Below, piece by piece: positions 16,420 to 24,123 of a stretch of DNA of 64,000 nt. Below the pieces are notes generated by a model. It saw only the letters and a program-made list of their open reading frames with translations. It had not been told where the DNA came from and made no database searches. This DNA comes from Paracoccus aminovorans. Lineage in GTDB: Bacteria > Pseudomonadota > Alphaproteobacteria > Rhodobacterales > Rhodobacteraceae. Position 1 is the first letter of the stretch. Every line of letters starts with the position of its first letter. Both the position numbers and the translations under genes were made by a program. The DNA lies in the NCBI RefSeq assembly GCF_001546115.1, contig NZ_KQ955208.1:2012321-2076320 (forward strand). Reading direction: 5' to 3'.

Positions 16420-17402
16420 TTCACCGGGCAGGTATTGTCGGTCATGTAGTCATGCACCTTGACCGAGCCATCCTGGATGCCCTTGCTCGCGGCCTCGACG
16501 GCGGCGGCCATCTCGGGGGTGACCAGCGGCTTGTTGTCGTCGTCGATGGCCACCGAAACGCCGCCCGACTTCAGGTCCATGACCTTGACGCCCGGTTGCA
16601 GGTCGGCCCCGGCCTTGAAGGCCTCGTAGACCGAATTGTCCACGCCCTTGACCATCGAGGTCAGCACCTTGCCCGGGTGCAGGTGGTTCTGGTTGCTGTC
16701 GACGCCGATCGACAGGATCCCGGCGTCGGCCGCCGCCTGCAGGACGCCGATGCCGGTGCCGCCCGCCGCGGCATAGATCACGTCCGCGCCCTGGCTGACC
16801 TGGGCCTTGACCAGTTCGCCGCCCTTGACCGGGTCGTTCCAGGCCGCGGGCGTGGTGCCGGTATAGTTGATGATGATCTTGCCATCGGGCTTTGCTGCCT
16901 TGAAGCCCTGGGCATAGCCGCATTCGAACTTGTGGATCAGCGGGATGTCCATGCCGCCGATGAAGCCCACGGTGCCCGATTTCGAGGCCTGCGCCGCCAT
17001 CACGCCCGCCAGATACGAACCCTGTTCCTCGGTGAAGACCACGGATTGCACGTTCGGCTGCTCGACCACCATGTCGATGATGGCGAATTTGGTGTCGGGA
17101 TAGTCGGGGGCGACCTTGTTCAGCACCTCGCCGAAGGCGAAGCCGGTCATGACGATGGGATTGGCGCCCGATTGCGCCAGCCGGCGCAGCGCCTGTTCGC
17201 GCATCGCCTCGGACTGCATCTCGAGTTCCTTGTAGCTGCCGCCGGTTTCGGACTTCCAGCGCTCGGCGCCCTGATAGGCGGCCTCGTTGAAGGATTTGTC
17301 GAACTTTCCGCCCAGGTCGAAGATCAGCGCCGGATCGGCCAGCGCGGCCAGCGGCAGCAGGCCAAGGCTGGCGCCGGCCAGCAGGATTTTCATCAGGGAC
17401 AT
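16416..17402 (-). CDS. BMP-family nucleoside-binding protein of ABC transporter
   Basis: A 328-residue periplasmic binding protein with a signal peptide (about 1-22, ending PLAALA). The mature N-terminus ALIFDLGGKFDKSFNEAAYQGAERW is characteristic of basic membrane protein/PnrA family members that bind purine nucleosides. There is no lipobox cysteine, consistent with a soluble periplasmic protein. It is the first gene of the operon, preceded by about 80 bp, and its dedicated phosphorylase closes the operon. Confidence 0.93.
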   Translation of the reverse strand: MSLMKILLAGASLGLLPLAALADPALIFDLGGKFDKSFNEAAYQGAERWKSETGGSYKELEMQSEAMREQALRRLAQSGANPIVMTGFAFGEVLNKVAPDYPDTKFAIIDMVVEQPNVQSVVFTEEQGSYLAGVMAAQASKSGTVGFIGGMDIPLIHKFECGYAQGFKAAKPDGKIIINYTGTTPAAWNDPVKGGELVKAQVSQGADVIYAAAGGTGIGVLQAAADAGILSIGVDSNQNHLHPGKVLTSMVKGVDNSVYEAFKAGADLQPGVKVMDLKSGGVSVAIDDDNKPLVTPEMAAAVEAASKGIQDGSVKVHDYMTDNTCPVK

Positions 17403-17481
17403 GTTCGAACCTCAAGCTGTTGCGGGCGATTCAGCCCGGGAATAGCCGGATTAGGGCGCAAGGGCCGGACTCCGTCAACAG

Positions 17482-17910
17482 TTAGTCGCAGGCGGTGAAG
17501 CGGCGGCGCATCAGGATCGCGTCGATGCTGGGGGCATAGTAATTCCGCCGCCGGCCGGCGCTTTCCCAGCCGCGCCCGGCGTAAAGCGCGATGGCGCCGG
17601 CATTGCCCTCGGCCACCTCGAGAAAGGCCTCGGCCGCGCCGCGCGCTTGTGACGCAACGGCAAAATCGCGCAGCAGGGCCGAGCCCACCCCCTGCCGCCG
17701 CGCCTCGGGGGCGACGGCCAGGGTCAGAAGCTCGGCCTCGCCGGCCACGGCGCGGCCCAGCAGGAAGCCCTGCGGCCGGGTCAGCAGGAAATTCAGCGGG
17801 CTGTTCAGCAGGTCCTCGAACTCGGGTGCCGACCAGGGCCGGGGATGGGCAAAGAAGCAGCGCAGATGCAGCGCCGCCAGATCGTCCGAGTCCATCACCG
17901 CGCCCATCAC
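17482..17910 (-). CDS. rimI: Ribosomal-protein-alanine N-acetyltransferase RimI-like
   Basis: A 142-residue GNAT protein. The acetyl-CoA loop reads VAPEARRQGVGSALL (Q/R-x-x-G-x-G) and the later ALYAGRGWESAGRRRNYY matches the RimI pattern in which Asn-Tyr-Tyr ends the domain. Family members acetylate the N-terminus of S18 or related substrates. It lies directly after tsaB, a very common pairing. A GTG at 17910 and an ATG at 17907 are both possible starts; neither has a strong ribosome binding site, suggesting coupling to tsaB. Confidence 0.85.
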   Translation of the reverse strand: MMGAVMDSDDLAALHLRCFFAHPRPWSAPEFEDLLNSPLNFLLTRPQGFLLGRAVAGEAELLTLAVAPEARRQGVGSALLRDFAVASQARGAAEAFLEVAEGNAGAIALYAGRGWESAGRRRNYYAPSIDAILMRRRFTACD

Positions 17911-17912
17911 GG

Positions 17913-18506
17913 TCAGGCCAGCATGACCGGGCCGCGGTCGCGCGCCGGCGCGGCCTCGGCGGGGCGCAGATAGATCGGCGCCGGGCGCGGCAGGCCGGGC
18001 GTATCGCGGCGCTCAAGCGCGATGCGGGCGATGGCCTCGGCCAGCGGCATCAGCGGGGTCAGCACCGGCGGGCCGGGCGGCAGGTCTTCGGGCGCGGATT
18101 GCCGGGGCTGGCTGTCGGCGCCCGGGCCGAAATCCTGCCAGATCACCTCATCGCCGCGCGCGGGCAGGAGGATGCGGCAGGGAAGGGGCAGGCCGTGTGC
18201 CGCAGCCTCGGCCAGGCCCACGCCCACGGCGGGGATGCCGAGCGACAGCGCCAGCCCGCGCGCCGCCGCGACCGCGATGCGGATGCCGGTGAAATTCCCC
18301 GGCCCGGTGCCGCAGCCGATCACCGACAGGTCGCGCCAGGTCGCGCCGGCCCCGGCCAGCAGGTCCTGCAGCAGCGGCATCAGCCGTTCGGCCTGGCCGC
18401 GCGCCATCTCCTCGCGGGTCTCGGCCAGCAGTCGGTCGCCTTGCAGCAAAGCGGCCGCGCAATGCGCGGCCGATGTGTCGAAGCCCAGCGACAGCGGCTC
18501 AGCCAA
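17913..18506 (-). CDS. tsaB: tRNA t6A synthesis protein TsaB
   Basis: A 197-residue HSP70/actin-fold protein of the TsaB/YeaZ family. It is the inactive partner that scaffolds TsaD for threonylcarbamoylation of A37 in ANN-decoding tRNAs. Visible are the phosphate-1-like start LGFDTSAAHCAAAL, the motif GCGTGPGNFTGIRIAVAAARGLA that is diagnostic for the family, and the helical dimerisation region. It overlaps the nfu stop by 8 bp upstream and is followed by rimI. Confidence 0.93.
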   Translation of the reverse strand: MAEPLSLGFDTSAAHCAAALLQGDRLLAETREEMARGQAERLMPLLQDLLAGAGATWRDLSVIGCGTGPGNFTGIRIAVAAARGLALSLGIPAVGVGLAEAAAHGLPLPCRILLPARGDEVIWQDFGPGADSQPRQSAPEDLPPGPPVLTPLMPLAEAIARIALERRDTPGLPRPAPIYLRPAEAAPARDRGPVMLA

Positions 18507-19053
18507 CGGGTCGGACCTCGGTCACTTCGGGGATATAGTGGCGCAGCAGGTTCTCGATGCCCATCTTCAGCGTCAGCGTGGACGAGGGGCAGCCGGCGCA
18601 GGCGCCCTGCATGTGCAGATAGACCACGCCGCGGTCGAAGCCGTGGAAGGTGATGTCGCCGCCGTCCTGCGCCACCGCCGGGCGGACGCGGGTGTCGAGC
18701 AGTTCCTTGATCTGGTTGACGATCTCGGCGTCGGGGCCGTCCTGGTCGTTATGGGCGCTGGCGGCCGCGCCTTCGATCGCCGGGGCGCCGGACTGGTAAT
18801 GCTCCATGATCGCGCCCAGGACCGAGGGCTTCAGATGGTCCCAGACCGCCTCGTCCGCCTTGGTCACGGTGACGAAATCCGAACCCAGGAACACGCCCGC
18901 CACCCCCGGAACCGCGAAGATGCGGCTGGCCAGCGGGCTGGTGGCGGCGGCGCCGGCTTCGGGGAAATCGGCGGTGCCATTGCCCAGCACGGTCTCGCCG
19001 GGCAGGAACTTCAGCGTGGCGGGATTCGGGGTGGTCTCGGTCTGGATGAACAT
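18499..19053 (-). CDS. NifU-like Fe-S cluster carrier (NFU1 type)
   Basis: A 184-residue protein with an N-terminal Nfu_N domain (MFIQTETTPNPATLKFLPG) and a C-terminal NifU domain carrying CAGCPSS, whose two cysteines bind a [4Fe-4S] cluster for transfer to client enzymes. ATG at 19053 is preceded by AAAGGAGCCCCGCC, so the longer open frame is not used. It is the third gene of a minus-strand run usp-CPBP-nfu-tsaB-rimI. Confidence 0.93.
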   Translation of the reverse strand: MFIQTETTPNPATLKFLPGETVLGNGTADFPEAGAAATSPLASRIFAVPGVAGVFLGSDFVTVTKADEAVWDHLKPSVLGAIMEHYQSGAPAIEGAAASAHNDQDGPDAEIVNQIKELLDTRVRPAVAQDGGDITFHGFDRGVVYLHMQGACAGCPSSTLTLKMGIENLLRHYIPEVTEVRPVG

Positions 19054-19105
19054 GGCGGGGCTCCTTTGCCCGGGGATATGGGGATCGAAGGGGGCGCAAG
19101 TCAAG

Positions 19106-19705
19106 CTAGAGCGGGTGGCCATTCGCCGCCGCCAGCGCCGAAAAGACCCAGAAATTCACCAGCGCATGCGCCAGCGCCCCGGTGCCGGCCGTGCCCGACG
19201 ACAGCCGTGCCGCCGTCATCACCGGCGCGATCAGCGCCGCACCGGCCAGAAGCCTGGCCGCGTCCTGTCCCGAAAGCGCCGCGCCGGCGGCGGGGGCAAG
19301 ATGCCAGGCCACGAACAGCGCTCCGGCCGCCAAGGCCGCACCGCGCCCGGGCCGGGGCAGCAGGGCGCCGCGCCAGAACGCTTCTTCCAGCGCGCCATTC
19401 GCGGCCGCGGCCAGTGCCGCCACCACCAGCACGCCGGGCGACAGCTGCGCGGGCGCCGTCCCCCAGCGCAGCGCCGCGGCCAGCACCAGCGCCGCCAGCG
19501 CCAGCGTCGCCGCGGCCGAGGGCCGGCGCAGGCGCAGCGACCATCCGCCGCAGCGGGCCAGCGCCAGCGCGAGCAGCGCCCAATAGGTGGCGAGCCCGGC
19601 CAGATGCGCGTCCAGCGGGCGCAGCCCGGACCGGCCCAGCAGGTGAAACAGCGCCGCCAGTGCCGGGATCGCCGCCAGCACGGCCAGCGCCAGGGCGCGG
19701 TTCAT
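19106..19705 (-). CDS. CPBP-family intramembrane metalloprotease
   Basis: A 199-residue membrane protein with about six hydrophobic segments. The CPBP (Abi) motifs are in order: EEAFWRG (EExxxR-type), FVAWHLAP (FxxxH) and HALVNFWV (HxxxN), which form the metal site of Rce1-like proteases. The substrate is unknown. Its ATG overlaps the usp stop by 4 bp (19702-19705). Frames open further upstream run through usp and are not used. Confidence 0.85.
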   Translation of the reverse strand: MNRALALAVLAAIPALAALFHLLGRSGLRPLDAHLAGLATYWALLALALARCGGWSLRLRRPSAAATLALAALVLAAALRWGTAPAQLSPGVLVVAALAAAANGALEEAFWRGALLPRPGRGAALAAGALFVAWHLAPAAGAALSGQDAARLLAGAALIAPVMTAARLSSGTAGTGALAHALVNFWVFSALAAANGHPL

Positions 19706-20160
19706 TTCGTGATCTGTTCCAGCCGCTCGCGCGAGATGTCGCCGGGGACGATGGTGATCGGGCAGGGCAACGTAGCCATTTCGCGCATAAGCCGCGTGAC
19801 CAGCGGCCCGGGTCCGGCGCTTTCGGTCGAGGCGGCCAGCACGACCACGCCGATCTCGGGGTCCGCGCCGATCTGGGCCAGAAGCTCGGTCCCCGGCTCG
19901 CCCTCGCGCACGACCAGCTCGGGCTCGACCCCGGGACGGTCGCGCATCCATTTGGCGAAGACCTCGAAATGCGCCTCGATGCGCTCATAGGCCTCGGCGC
20001 GCATGACGTCGGCGACGCCCATGCCATGCTGGATGGTATTGGCCGGGATCACCGCCAGGACCTGCACGCCGCCGCCGGTGCTGGCGGCGCGCAGGGCGGC
20101 ATAGCGGATGGCGTTCAGGCATTCGCGCGACTCGTCCAGAACCACCAGAAATTTCCGCAT
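19702..20160 (-). CDS. Universal stress protein (UspA family)
   Basis: A 152-residue cytoplasmic protein starting MRKFLVVLDESRECLNAIRYAALRAAS, the usual first strand and helix of the Usp fold. The C-terminal glycine-rich ATP motif is weak (LLAQIGADPEIGVVVLAAST, then GPLVTRLMREMATLPCPITIVPG). The gene heads the minus-strand run ending with rimI. ATG at 20160 is chosen because it gives the canonical N-terminus; upstream in-frame sequence is non-homologous. Confidence 0.88.
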   Translation of the reverse strand: MRKFLVVLDESRECLNAIRYAALRAASTGGGVQVLAVIPANTIQHGMGVADVMRAEAYERIEAHFEVFAKWMRDRPGVEPELVVREGEPGTELLAQIGADPEIGVVVLAASTESAGPGPLVTRLMREMATLPCPITIVPGDISRERLEQITK

Positions 20161-20315
20161 CTTTCCCCTGCCGGCTGCCGCGCCATGGGCAAAGACTGGC
20201 CGAAAGGACACGGTCGCGCAAGTCTTGTGCGCTTTCCCCCTTGCGTCGGTTTGCAATCCGGGTGCGCTATGTTAGGCGATAAAGTCAGTCAAATTGCCGA
20301 ACACGGGACGCAACT

Positions 20316-21065
20316 GTGACAATCCACCAGGACTGGGAAAAGGCCGATCTTGCGCGGCTGGCCACCTTGCCCCAACCCGCGATGTCGTGGTTCAAGGGCG
20401 ACGGCGACGCGGCGCAGGTCTCGGCGATGCCGGTCTCGAAGCGGCTGTTCGACATCGTGCTGGCGCTGGTGCTGCTGGTGCCCCTGTCCTTCGTCATCGC
20501 GGTGTTCGCGCTGATCCTGCTGGTCGTGCAGGGCCGGCCGATCTTTTACGCCGCGCCGCGCATGGTATCGCCGACGCGCAGCTTCACGCATCTGAAGTTC
20601 CGCACCATGCTGCGCCAAGACGGCGATTTCGGCGTCACCGGCGCGCACAAGGCCTGGCGTATCACGCCCTTGGGCCATTTCATGCGCCGCACCCGCATCG
20701 ACGAATTGCCGCAGCTGTTCAACATCCTGAAAGGCGACATGAGCTTCGTCGGCCCGCGCCCGACGATCCGCGAATATGTCGACCGCTATCCGGTGGTCTA
20801 TGGCCAGGTGCTGAAAAGCCGGCCCGGCGTCACCGGCTTGGCGACGCTGGTCTATCACCGGCACGAGGACAAGATCCTGCGCCGCTGCAAGAGCGCCGAG
20901 GCGACCGAGGCCGCCTATGCCGGCCGCTGCCTGCCGACCAAGCTGAAGATCGACCTGATCTATCAGAAGAACCGCACCCTGGGGCTGGACCTGTGGATCC
21001 TGTGGCGCACGATCCTGGTCGTGGTCTACAAGGACGAACGCCCGCGCCGGCGCGGGCGCAACTGA
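20316..21065 (+). CDS. Polyisoprenyl-phosphate sugar-1-phosphate transferase (exopolysaccharide initiation)
   Basis: A 249-residue bacterial sugar transferase. An N-terminal tail is followed by VSKRLFDIVLALVLLVPLSFVIAVFAL (about 40-66), the single re-entrant membrane helix of the family, then KFRTM, the RRTRIDELPQLFNILKGDMSFVGPRP catalytic block and a RPGVTGLATL segment. These enzymes load the first sugar phosphate onto undecaprenyl phosphate. Start is GTG. The next gene is a sugar-nucleotide epimerase, so both probably serve one surface polysaccharide; no flippase or polymerase is in the window. Confidence 0.92.
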   Translation: MTIHQDWEKADLARLATLPQPAMSWFKGDGDAAQVSAMPVSKRLFDIVLALVLLVPLSFVIAVFALILLVVQGRPIFYAAPRMVSPTRSFTHLKFRTMLRQDGDFGVTGAHKAWRITPLGHFMRRTRIDELPQLFNILKGDMSFVGPRPTIREYVDRYPVVYGQVLKSRPGVTGLATLVYHRHEDKILRRCKSAEATEAAYAGRCLPTKLKIDLIYQKNRTLGLDLWILWRTILVVVYKDERPRRRGRN

Positions 21066-21159
21066 TCCCCCGACGGCCGCCCTCGGGACGGCATTTCGTC
21101 CTCTGGCGCGCCGCCGCTTTCTGCCCTAGTTTCGCCGGCACGAAGACGGGGACACAAGT

Positions 21160-22104
21160 TTGCAGCAAAGAATCCTGGTGACGGGAGGGGCCGGGTTCAT
21201 CGGCAGCCACCTGGTCGAGCGCCTGCTGGCCGAGGGGCATGACGTCACCGTCCTGGACGACCTGTCCAGCGGGTGCCGCGCCAACCTGCCGCCGGGCGCG
21301 CGGCTGATCGCGGGCGATGTGCTGGACGAGGAACTGCTGCCGCAGGTGCTTGCGGGGGTCGAGCGGGTGTTCCATCTCGCGGCGCGGGTTTCGGTTCAGC
21401 TCTGCATCTCGGACTGGATGGCGGCGCATCGGGTGAACCTGGGCGGCACCATGGCCGTGCTGCAAGCCGCGCAGCGGGCGGGCAACGTGCCGGTGGTCTA
21501 TGCCTCCTCCGCCGCGGTCTATGGCAACCGCTCCGGCACCGCCTGCGCCGAGGATGACCTGCCGCTGCCGATCTCGCCCTATGGCGCCGACAAGCTCGGC
21601 TCCGAGCATCAGGCCCGCGCGATGGCCGAGGTGCATGGCCTGGCCTCTGTGGGCCTGCGCTTTTTCAATGTCTACGGGCCTCGGCAGGACGCGGCCTCGC
21701 CCTATGCCGGGGTGATCTCGAAATTCTGCGCCAACCGGCGGGCCGACCGGCCGCATGTGATCTTTGGCGACGGCGGCCAGAGCCGCGACTTCGTCTATGT
21801 CGCCGACGTGGTCGAGGCGCTGCTGCGTGCCGGCGCGGCGGCGGCCCGGGGCGGCGGCGCGCAGGTCTTCAACATCTGCACCGGTGCCGGGACGACGCTG
21901 CTGGAGCTGGTGGCGCAGCTCGACCGCCTGGCCGGACGCGGCGCGAGCCCGGTCGAACATGCCGCCCCGCGCAGCGGCGACATCCGCGAGTCGCTGGGCT
22001 GCCCCCTGGCCGCGCGCGAAGGCCTGGGCTTCACCGCCCGGACCGGCATTGCCGAAGGGCTGCGGGCGCTGTGGGATCAGCCGGGGAACGGCGCCGGGTC
22101 GTAG
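21160..22104 (+). CDS. NAD-dependent nucleotide-sugar epimerase
   Basis: A 314-residue extended short-chain dehydrogenase. The NAD site [15 protein letters not shown] lies at residues 9-23, ASSAAVYG carries the catalytic Ser region and [11 protein letters not shown] the YxxxK pair. The family interconverts UDP-hexoses (GalE/WbpP-like), and exact substrate cannot be read from sequence. Start is TTG at 21160, since no ATG precedes the Rossmann glycines. The 3' end overlaps convergent truA by 28 bp. Confidence 0.88.
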   Translation: MQQRILVTGGAGFIGSHLVERLLAEGHDVTVLDDLSSGCRANLPPGARLIAGDVLDEELLPQVLAGVERVFHLAARVSVQLCISDWMAAHRVNLGGTMAVLQAAQRAGNVPVVYASSAAVYGNRSGTACAEDDLPLPISPYGADKLGSEHQARAMAEVHGLASVGLRFFNVYGPRQDAASPYAGVISKFCANRRADRPHVIFGDGGQSRDFVYVADVVEALLRAGAAAARGGGAQVFNICTGAGTTLLELVAQLDRLAGRGASPVEHAAPRSGDIRESLGCPLAAREGLGFTARTGIAEGLRALWDQPGNGAGS

Positions 22105-22856
22105 CCCACGCCGGTCAGGTACAGCCCCTGCGGCGGGCAGACCGGGCCACAGGCGGCACGGTCGCGGGCGGCCAGCGCCTCGGCCACGCGGTCGGCAGGC
22201 CAGGCCCCGGCGCCGACCCGCTCCAGCGTGCCGACGATCGAGCGCACCTGGTTGTGCAGGAAGGACCGCGCCCGCAGGTGAAAGCGGTATTCGCGGCCCT
22301 GCGGGATGGCGATCTCCTCGATGCGGATCTCGTCCAGCGTCTTCACCGGGCTCTTCGACTGGCACATGGTCGAGCGGAAGGTGGTGAAGTCGTGCAGGCC
22401 CAGCAGATGCGCGGCCCCGGCCCGCATGGCGTCGAGATCCAGCGGGTTCTGCACCTGCCAGACCCGGCCGCGGTCATGCGTGACCGGCGCACGCCGGGCG
22501 ACCAGCCGGAAGGTATAGCGCCGCTCATGCGCCGAAAAACGGGCGTGGAAATCGTCGCCGACCCGCGCGGCCGACAGGATGGCGACCGGCGCGGGCTTCA
22601 GGTGCCAGTTCAGCGCCTCGGACAGCCGGAACGGGTCCCAGTCGCGGAGCAGATCCCCATGGGCCACCTGGCCGGTGGCATGGACGCCGGCATCGGTGCG
22701 GCCGGCTGCCGCGATCCGGGCACCCTGCGCAAAGCCGGGGTCGAGCCGGGCCAGCGCCGCCTCGATGGCGCCTTGCACGCTGGGCTGATCGGCCTGGGCC
22801 TGCCAGCCGGCGAAGGGCGTGCCGTCATATTCGATCAGCAGGGCAAAACGGGGCAT
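22077..22856 (-). CDS. truA: tRNA pseudouridine(38-40) synthase TruA
   Basis: A 259-residue enzyme making pseudouridine at positions 38-40 of the anticodon stem. The active-site motif is [17 protein letters not shown] with catalytic Asp55; the N-terminal [10 protein letters not shown] is also typical. Its ATG overlaps the XpaC-like gene stop by a single base in ATGA. Convergent with the epimerase gene. Confidence 0.96.
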   Translation of the reverse strand: MPRFALLIEYDGTPFAGWQAQADQPSVQGAIEAALARLDPGFAQGARIAAAGRTDAGVHATGQVAHGDLLRDWDPFRLSEALNWHLKPAPVAILSAARVGDDFHARFSAHERRYTFRLVARRAPVTHDRGRVWQVQNPLDLDAMRAGAAHLLGLHDFTTFRSTMCQSKSPVKTLDEIRIEEIAIPQGREYRFHLRARSFLHNQVRSIVGTLERVGAGAWPADRVAEALAARDRAACGPVCPPQGLYLTGVGYDPAPFPG

Positions 22857-23815
22857 CAGCGGCGCTGCTTCTCGCCTGTCCGCGGAATCAGCAAGTCGTC
22901 CATGGTCATCGGGCGCTCGGGCCCGGGCATGGCGGGGCGCAGCCCTTCGCGGGACAGCCGCTCGCGCAGCACGCTGATCTCGATGTCGAGATCGCTGCGG
23001 CCGCCTTCCAGCAGCCGGGCGCTGCGGGCGGCGAATTCGGTTTCCAGGTCGTCGAGCAGCGTCTCGTAATCCTGCCGGGCGCGCGGGTCGCGGGTCTGGG
23101 CATAGAGGTCGGCGAACTTCACCGTCGCGTCGCGGGCGCCTTGCAGATAGACGCCCAGGTAGCGGCGCAGCGCGGCGATATGGTCGGGGTCGTCCTCGAT
23201 ATGGCCGAACAGCTCGCGCGCGGTGGCGGCGAACATGCCGACGCGCGCCTCCAGCCGGCGGTCGCCGGTGCGCAGGATGGCATCCTGCATCGCCTTCAGA
23301 TGCGCCTCGCCCTCGGTGACGATGCGCTGGGCGCGGTCCTGCTGGAAGGCGTCGACGCCCTCCATGCCCTTGTCGCGCATCGGGTCGGTGCCGAAGGCCA
23401 GCCAGTGCAGCACGGCGCCGGCAACGCCGATCACGCCCGCGCCGGCCTCGGCGCCGGGGACCCAGGCGCCGATGGCAAGGCCGAGCCCGGTCAGGATACC
23501 GCCGAACAGCTTGCGCGGAATCGCCGGGCGGCGGGCGACGCGGCGGGCGTCATAGGCGGCCTCGGCCTGCAGCCCCTCGCGCGTCATCCACATGCCCGAG
23601 GCGATGGCGCCGAAGGCGACCAGCTGCAGCGCCAGCCCGGTCGGATCCTGCCAGAAGGCGCTGAGCAGGAGGGGGATCGCCATGATCGTGACCCAGCGGG
23701 TGCGCGATTCCAGCGGGTGGCGGATTTCCCCCGGCGCCGGGCGGGCCGGCGGGCGGGGATCGGTGCCGTCAAGGCGCGGCTGCGGCGAGAAGCGGCCGCC
23801 AAAGCGTCTGGCCAT
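22856..23815 (-). CDS. XpaC-like membrane protein (5-bromo-4-chloroindolyl phosphate hydrolysis family)
   Basis: A 319-residue protein. The N-terminal third holds two pairs of hydrophobic segments (about 45-75 and 100-140); the C-terminal two-thirds is soluble, helical and charged, with repeated Glu/Arg heptad-like stretches. This architecture and the [19 protein letters not shown] tail match the XpaC family as remembered; the biochemical function is unresolved. The usual neighbour, a TelA toxic-anion gene, is not adjacent. ATG at 23815 is favoured over an in-frame ATG at 23845 because the latter overlaps the upstream small gene and lacks a ribosome binding site. Confidence 0.75.
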   Translation of the reverse strand: MARRFGGRFSPQPRLDGTDPRPPARPAPGEIRHPLESRTRWVTIMAIPLLLSAFWQDPTGLALQLVAFGAIASGMWMTREGLQAEAAYDARRVARRPAIPRKLFGGILTGLGLAIGAWVPGAEAGAGVIGVAGAVLHWLAFGTDPMRDKGMEGVDAFQQDRAQRIVTEGEAHLKAMQDAILRTGDRRLEARVGMFAATARELFGHIEDDPDHIAALRRYLGVYLQGARDATVKFADLYAQTRDPRARQDYETLLDDLETEFAARSARLLEGGRSDLDIEISVLRERLSREGLRPAMPGPERPMTMDDLLIPRTGEKQRR

Positions 23816-23819
23816 GGCT

Positions 23820-23903
23820 TCAGCCCGCGCCCATGGTGGCGGCATAGAGCGTCAGCCCCATCAGCAGGAAGAAGGACAGGCGCTGCATCGCTTTCTGGGA
23901 CAT
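23820..23903 (-). CDS. 27-residue single-pass membrane peptide
   Basis: The peptide starts MSQKAMQRLSFFLLMGLTLY and ends AATMGAG: a short basic/polar head, one hydrophobic helix of about 18 residues, and a tiny tail. ATG at 23903 has the strong Shine-Dalgarno GAAAGGAAGCCG. It stops 4 bp before the XpaC-like start, so the two should be translated together. Too short to assign by family; the strength of the ribosome binding site and tight coupling argue that it is real. Confidence 0.6.
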   Translation of the reverse strand: MSQKAMQRLSFFLLMGLTLYAATMGAG

Positions 23904-23981
23904 CGGCTTCCTTTCGGCGCGTCTTCGCGGATTGCCCGCAGGATATAGGACGCGGCGGCGGCGAAAGGAAGGGCGGCGGCC

Positions 23982-23998
23982 GGGGGGCTTTGCCCCCC
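23982..23998. other. GC-rich hairpin in intergenic region
   Basis: Perfect stem GGGGGGC/GCCCCCC with a TTT loop. It lies in the 220-bp gap between the 27-residue peptide gene and glyS, along with a second stem-loop near 24028-24043, a bidirectional terminator and copy D of the dispersed repeat. No coding sequence is seen in this gap. Confidence 0.6.
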
Positions 23999-24052
23999 AG
24001 CGTTTCGCGCATCCGTGGAGTGCAGGACGGGGGCTTCGCCCCGTTCGTCGCT

Positions 24053-24077
24053 GAAAAAGGTCCACCGGACCTTTTTC
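24053..24077. terminator. Bidirectional Rho-independent terminator
   Basis: GAAAAAGGTCC-ACC-GGACCTTTTTC: a perfect 11-bp stem, 3-nt loop and A5/T5 tracts on both sides. Downstream of glyS on the minus strand it would end the glyQ-glyS transcript. Confidence 0.85.
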
Positions 24078-24097
24078 CGGGCGCTCCTCACCCCCCA

Positions 24098-24118
24098 GGA
24101 TATTTATCCAAGAAAGAA
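24098..24118 (-). repeat. Dispersed intergenic repeat, copy D
   Basis: The reverse complement reads TTCTTTCTTGGATAAATATCC, three differences from copy A. It sits immediately after the glyS stop. Confidence 0.75.
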
Positions 24119-24123
24119 GCCGG

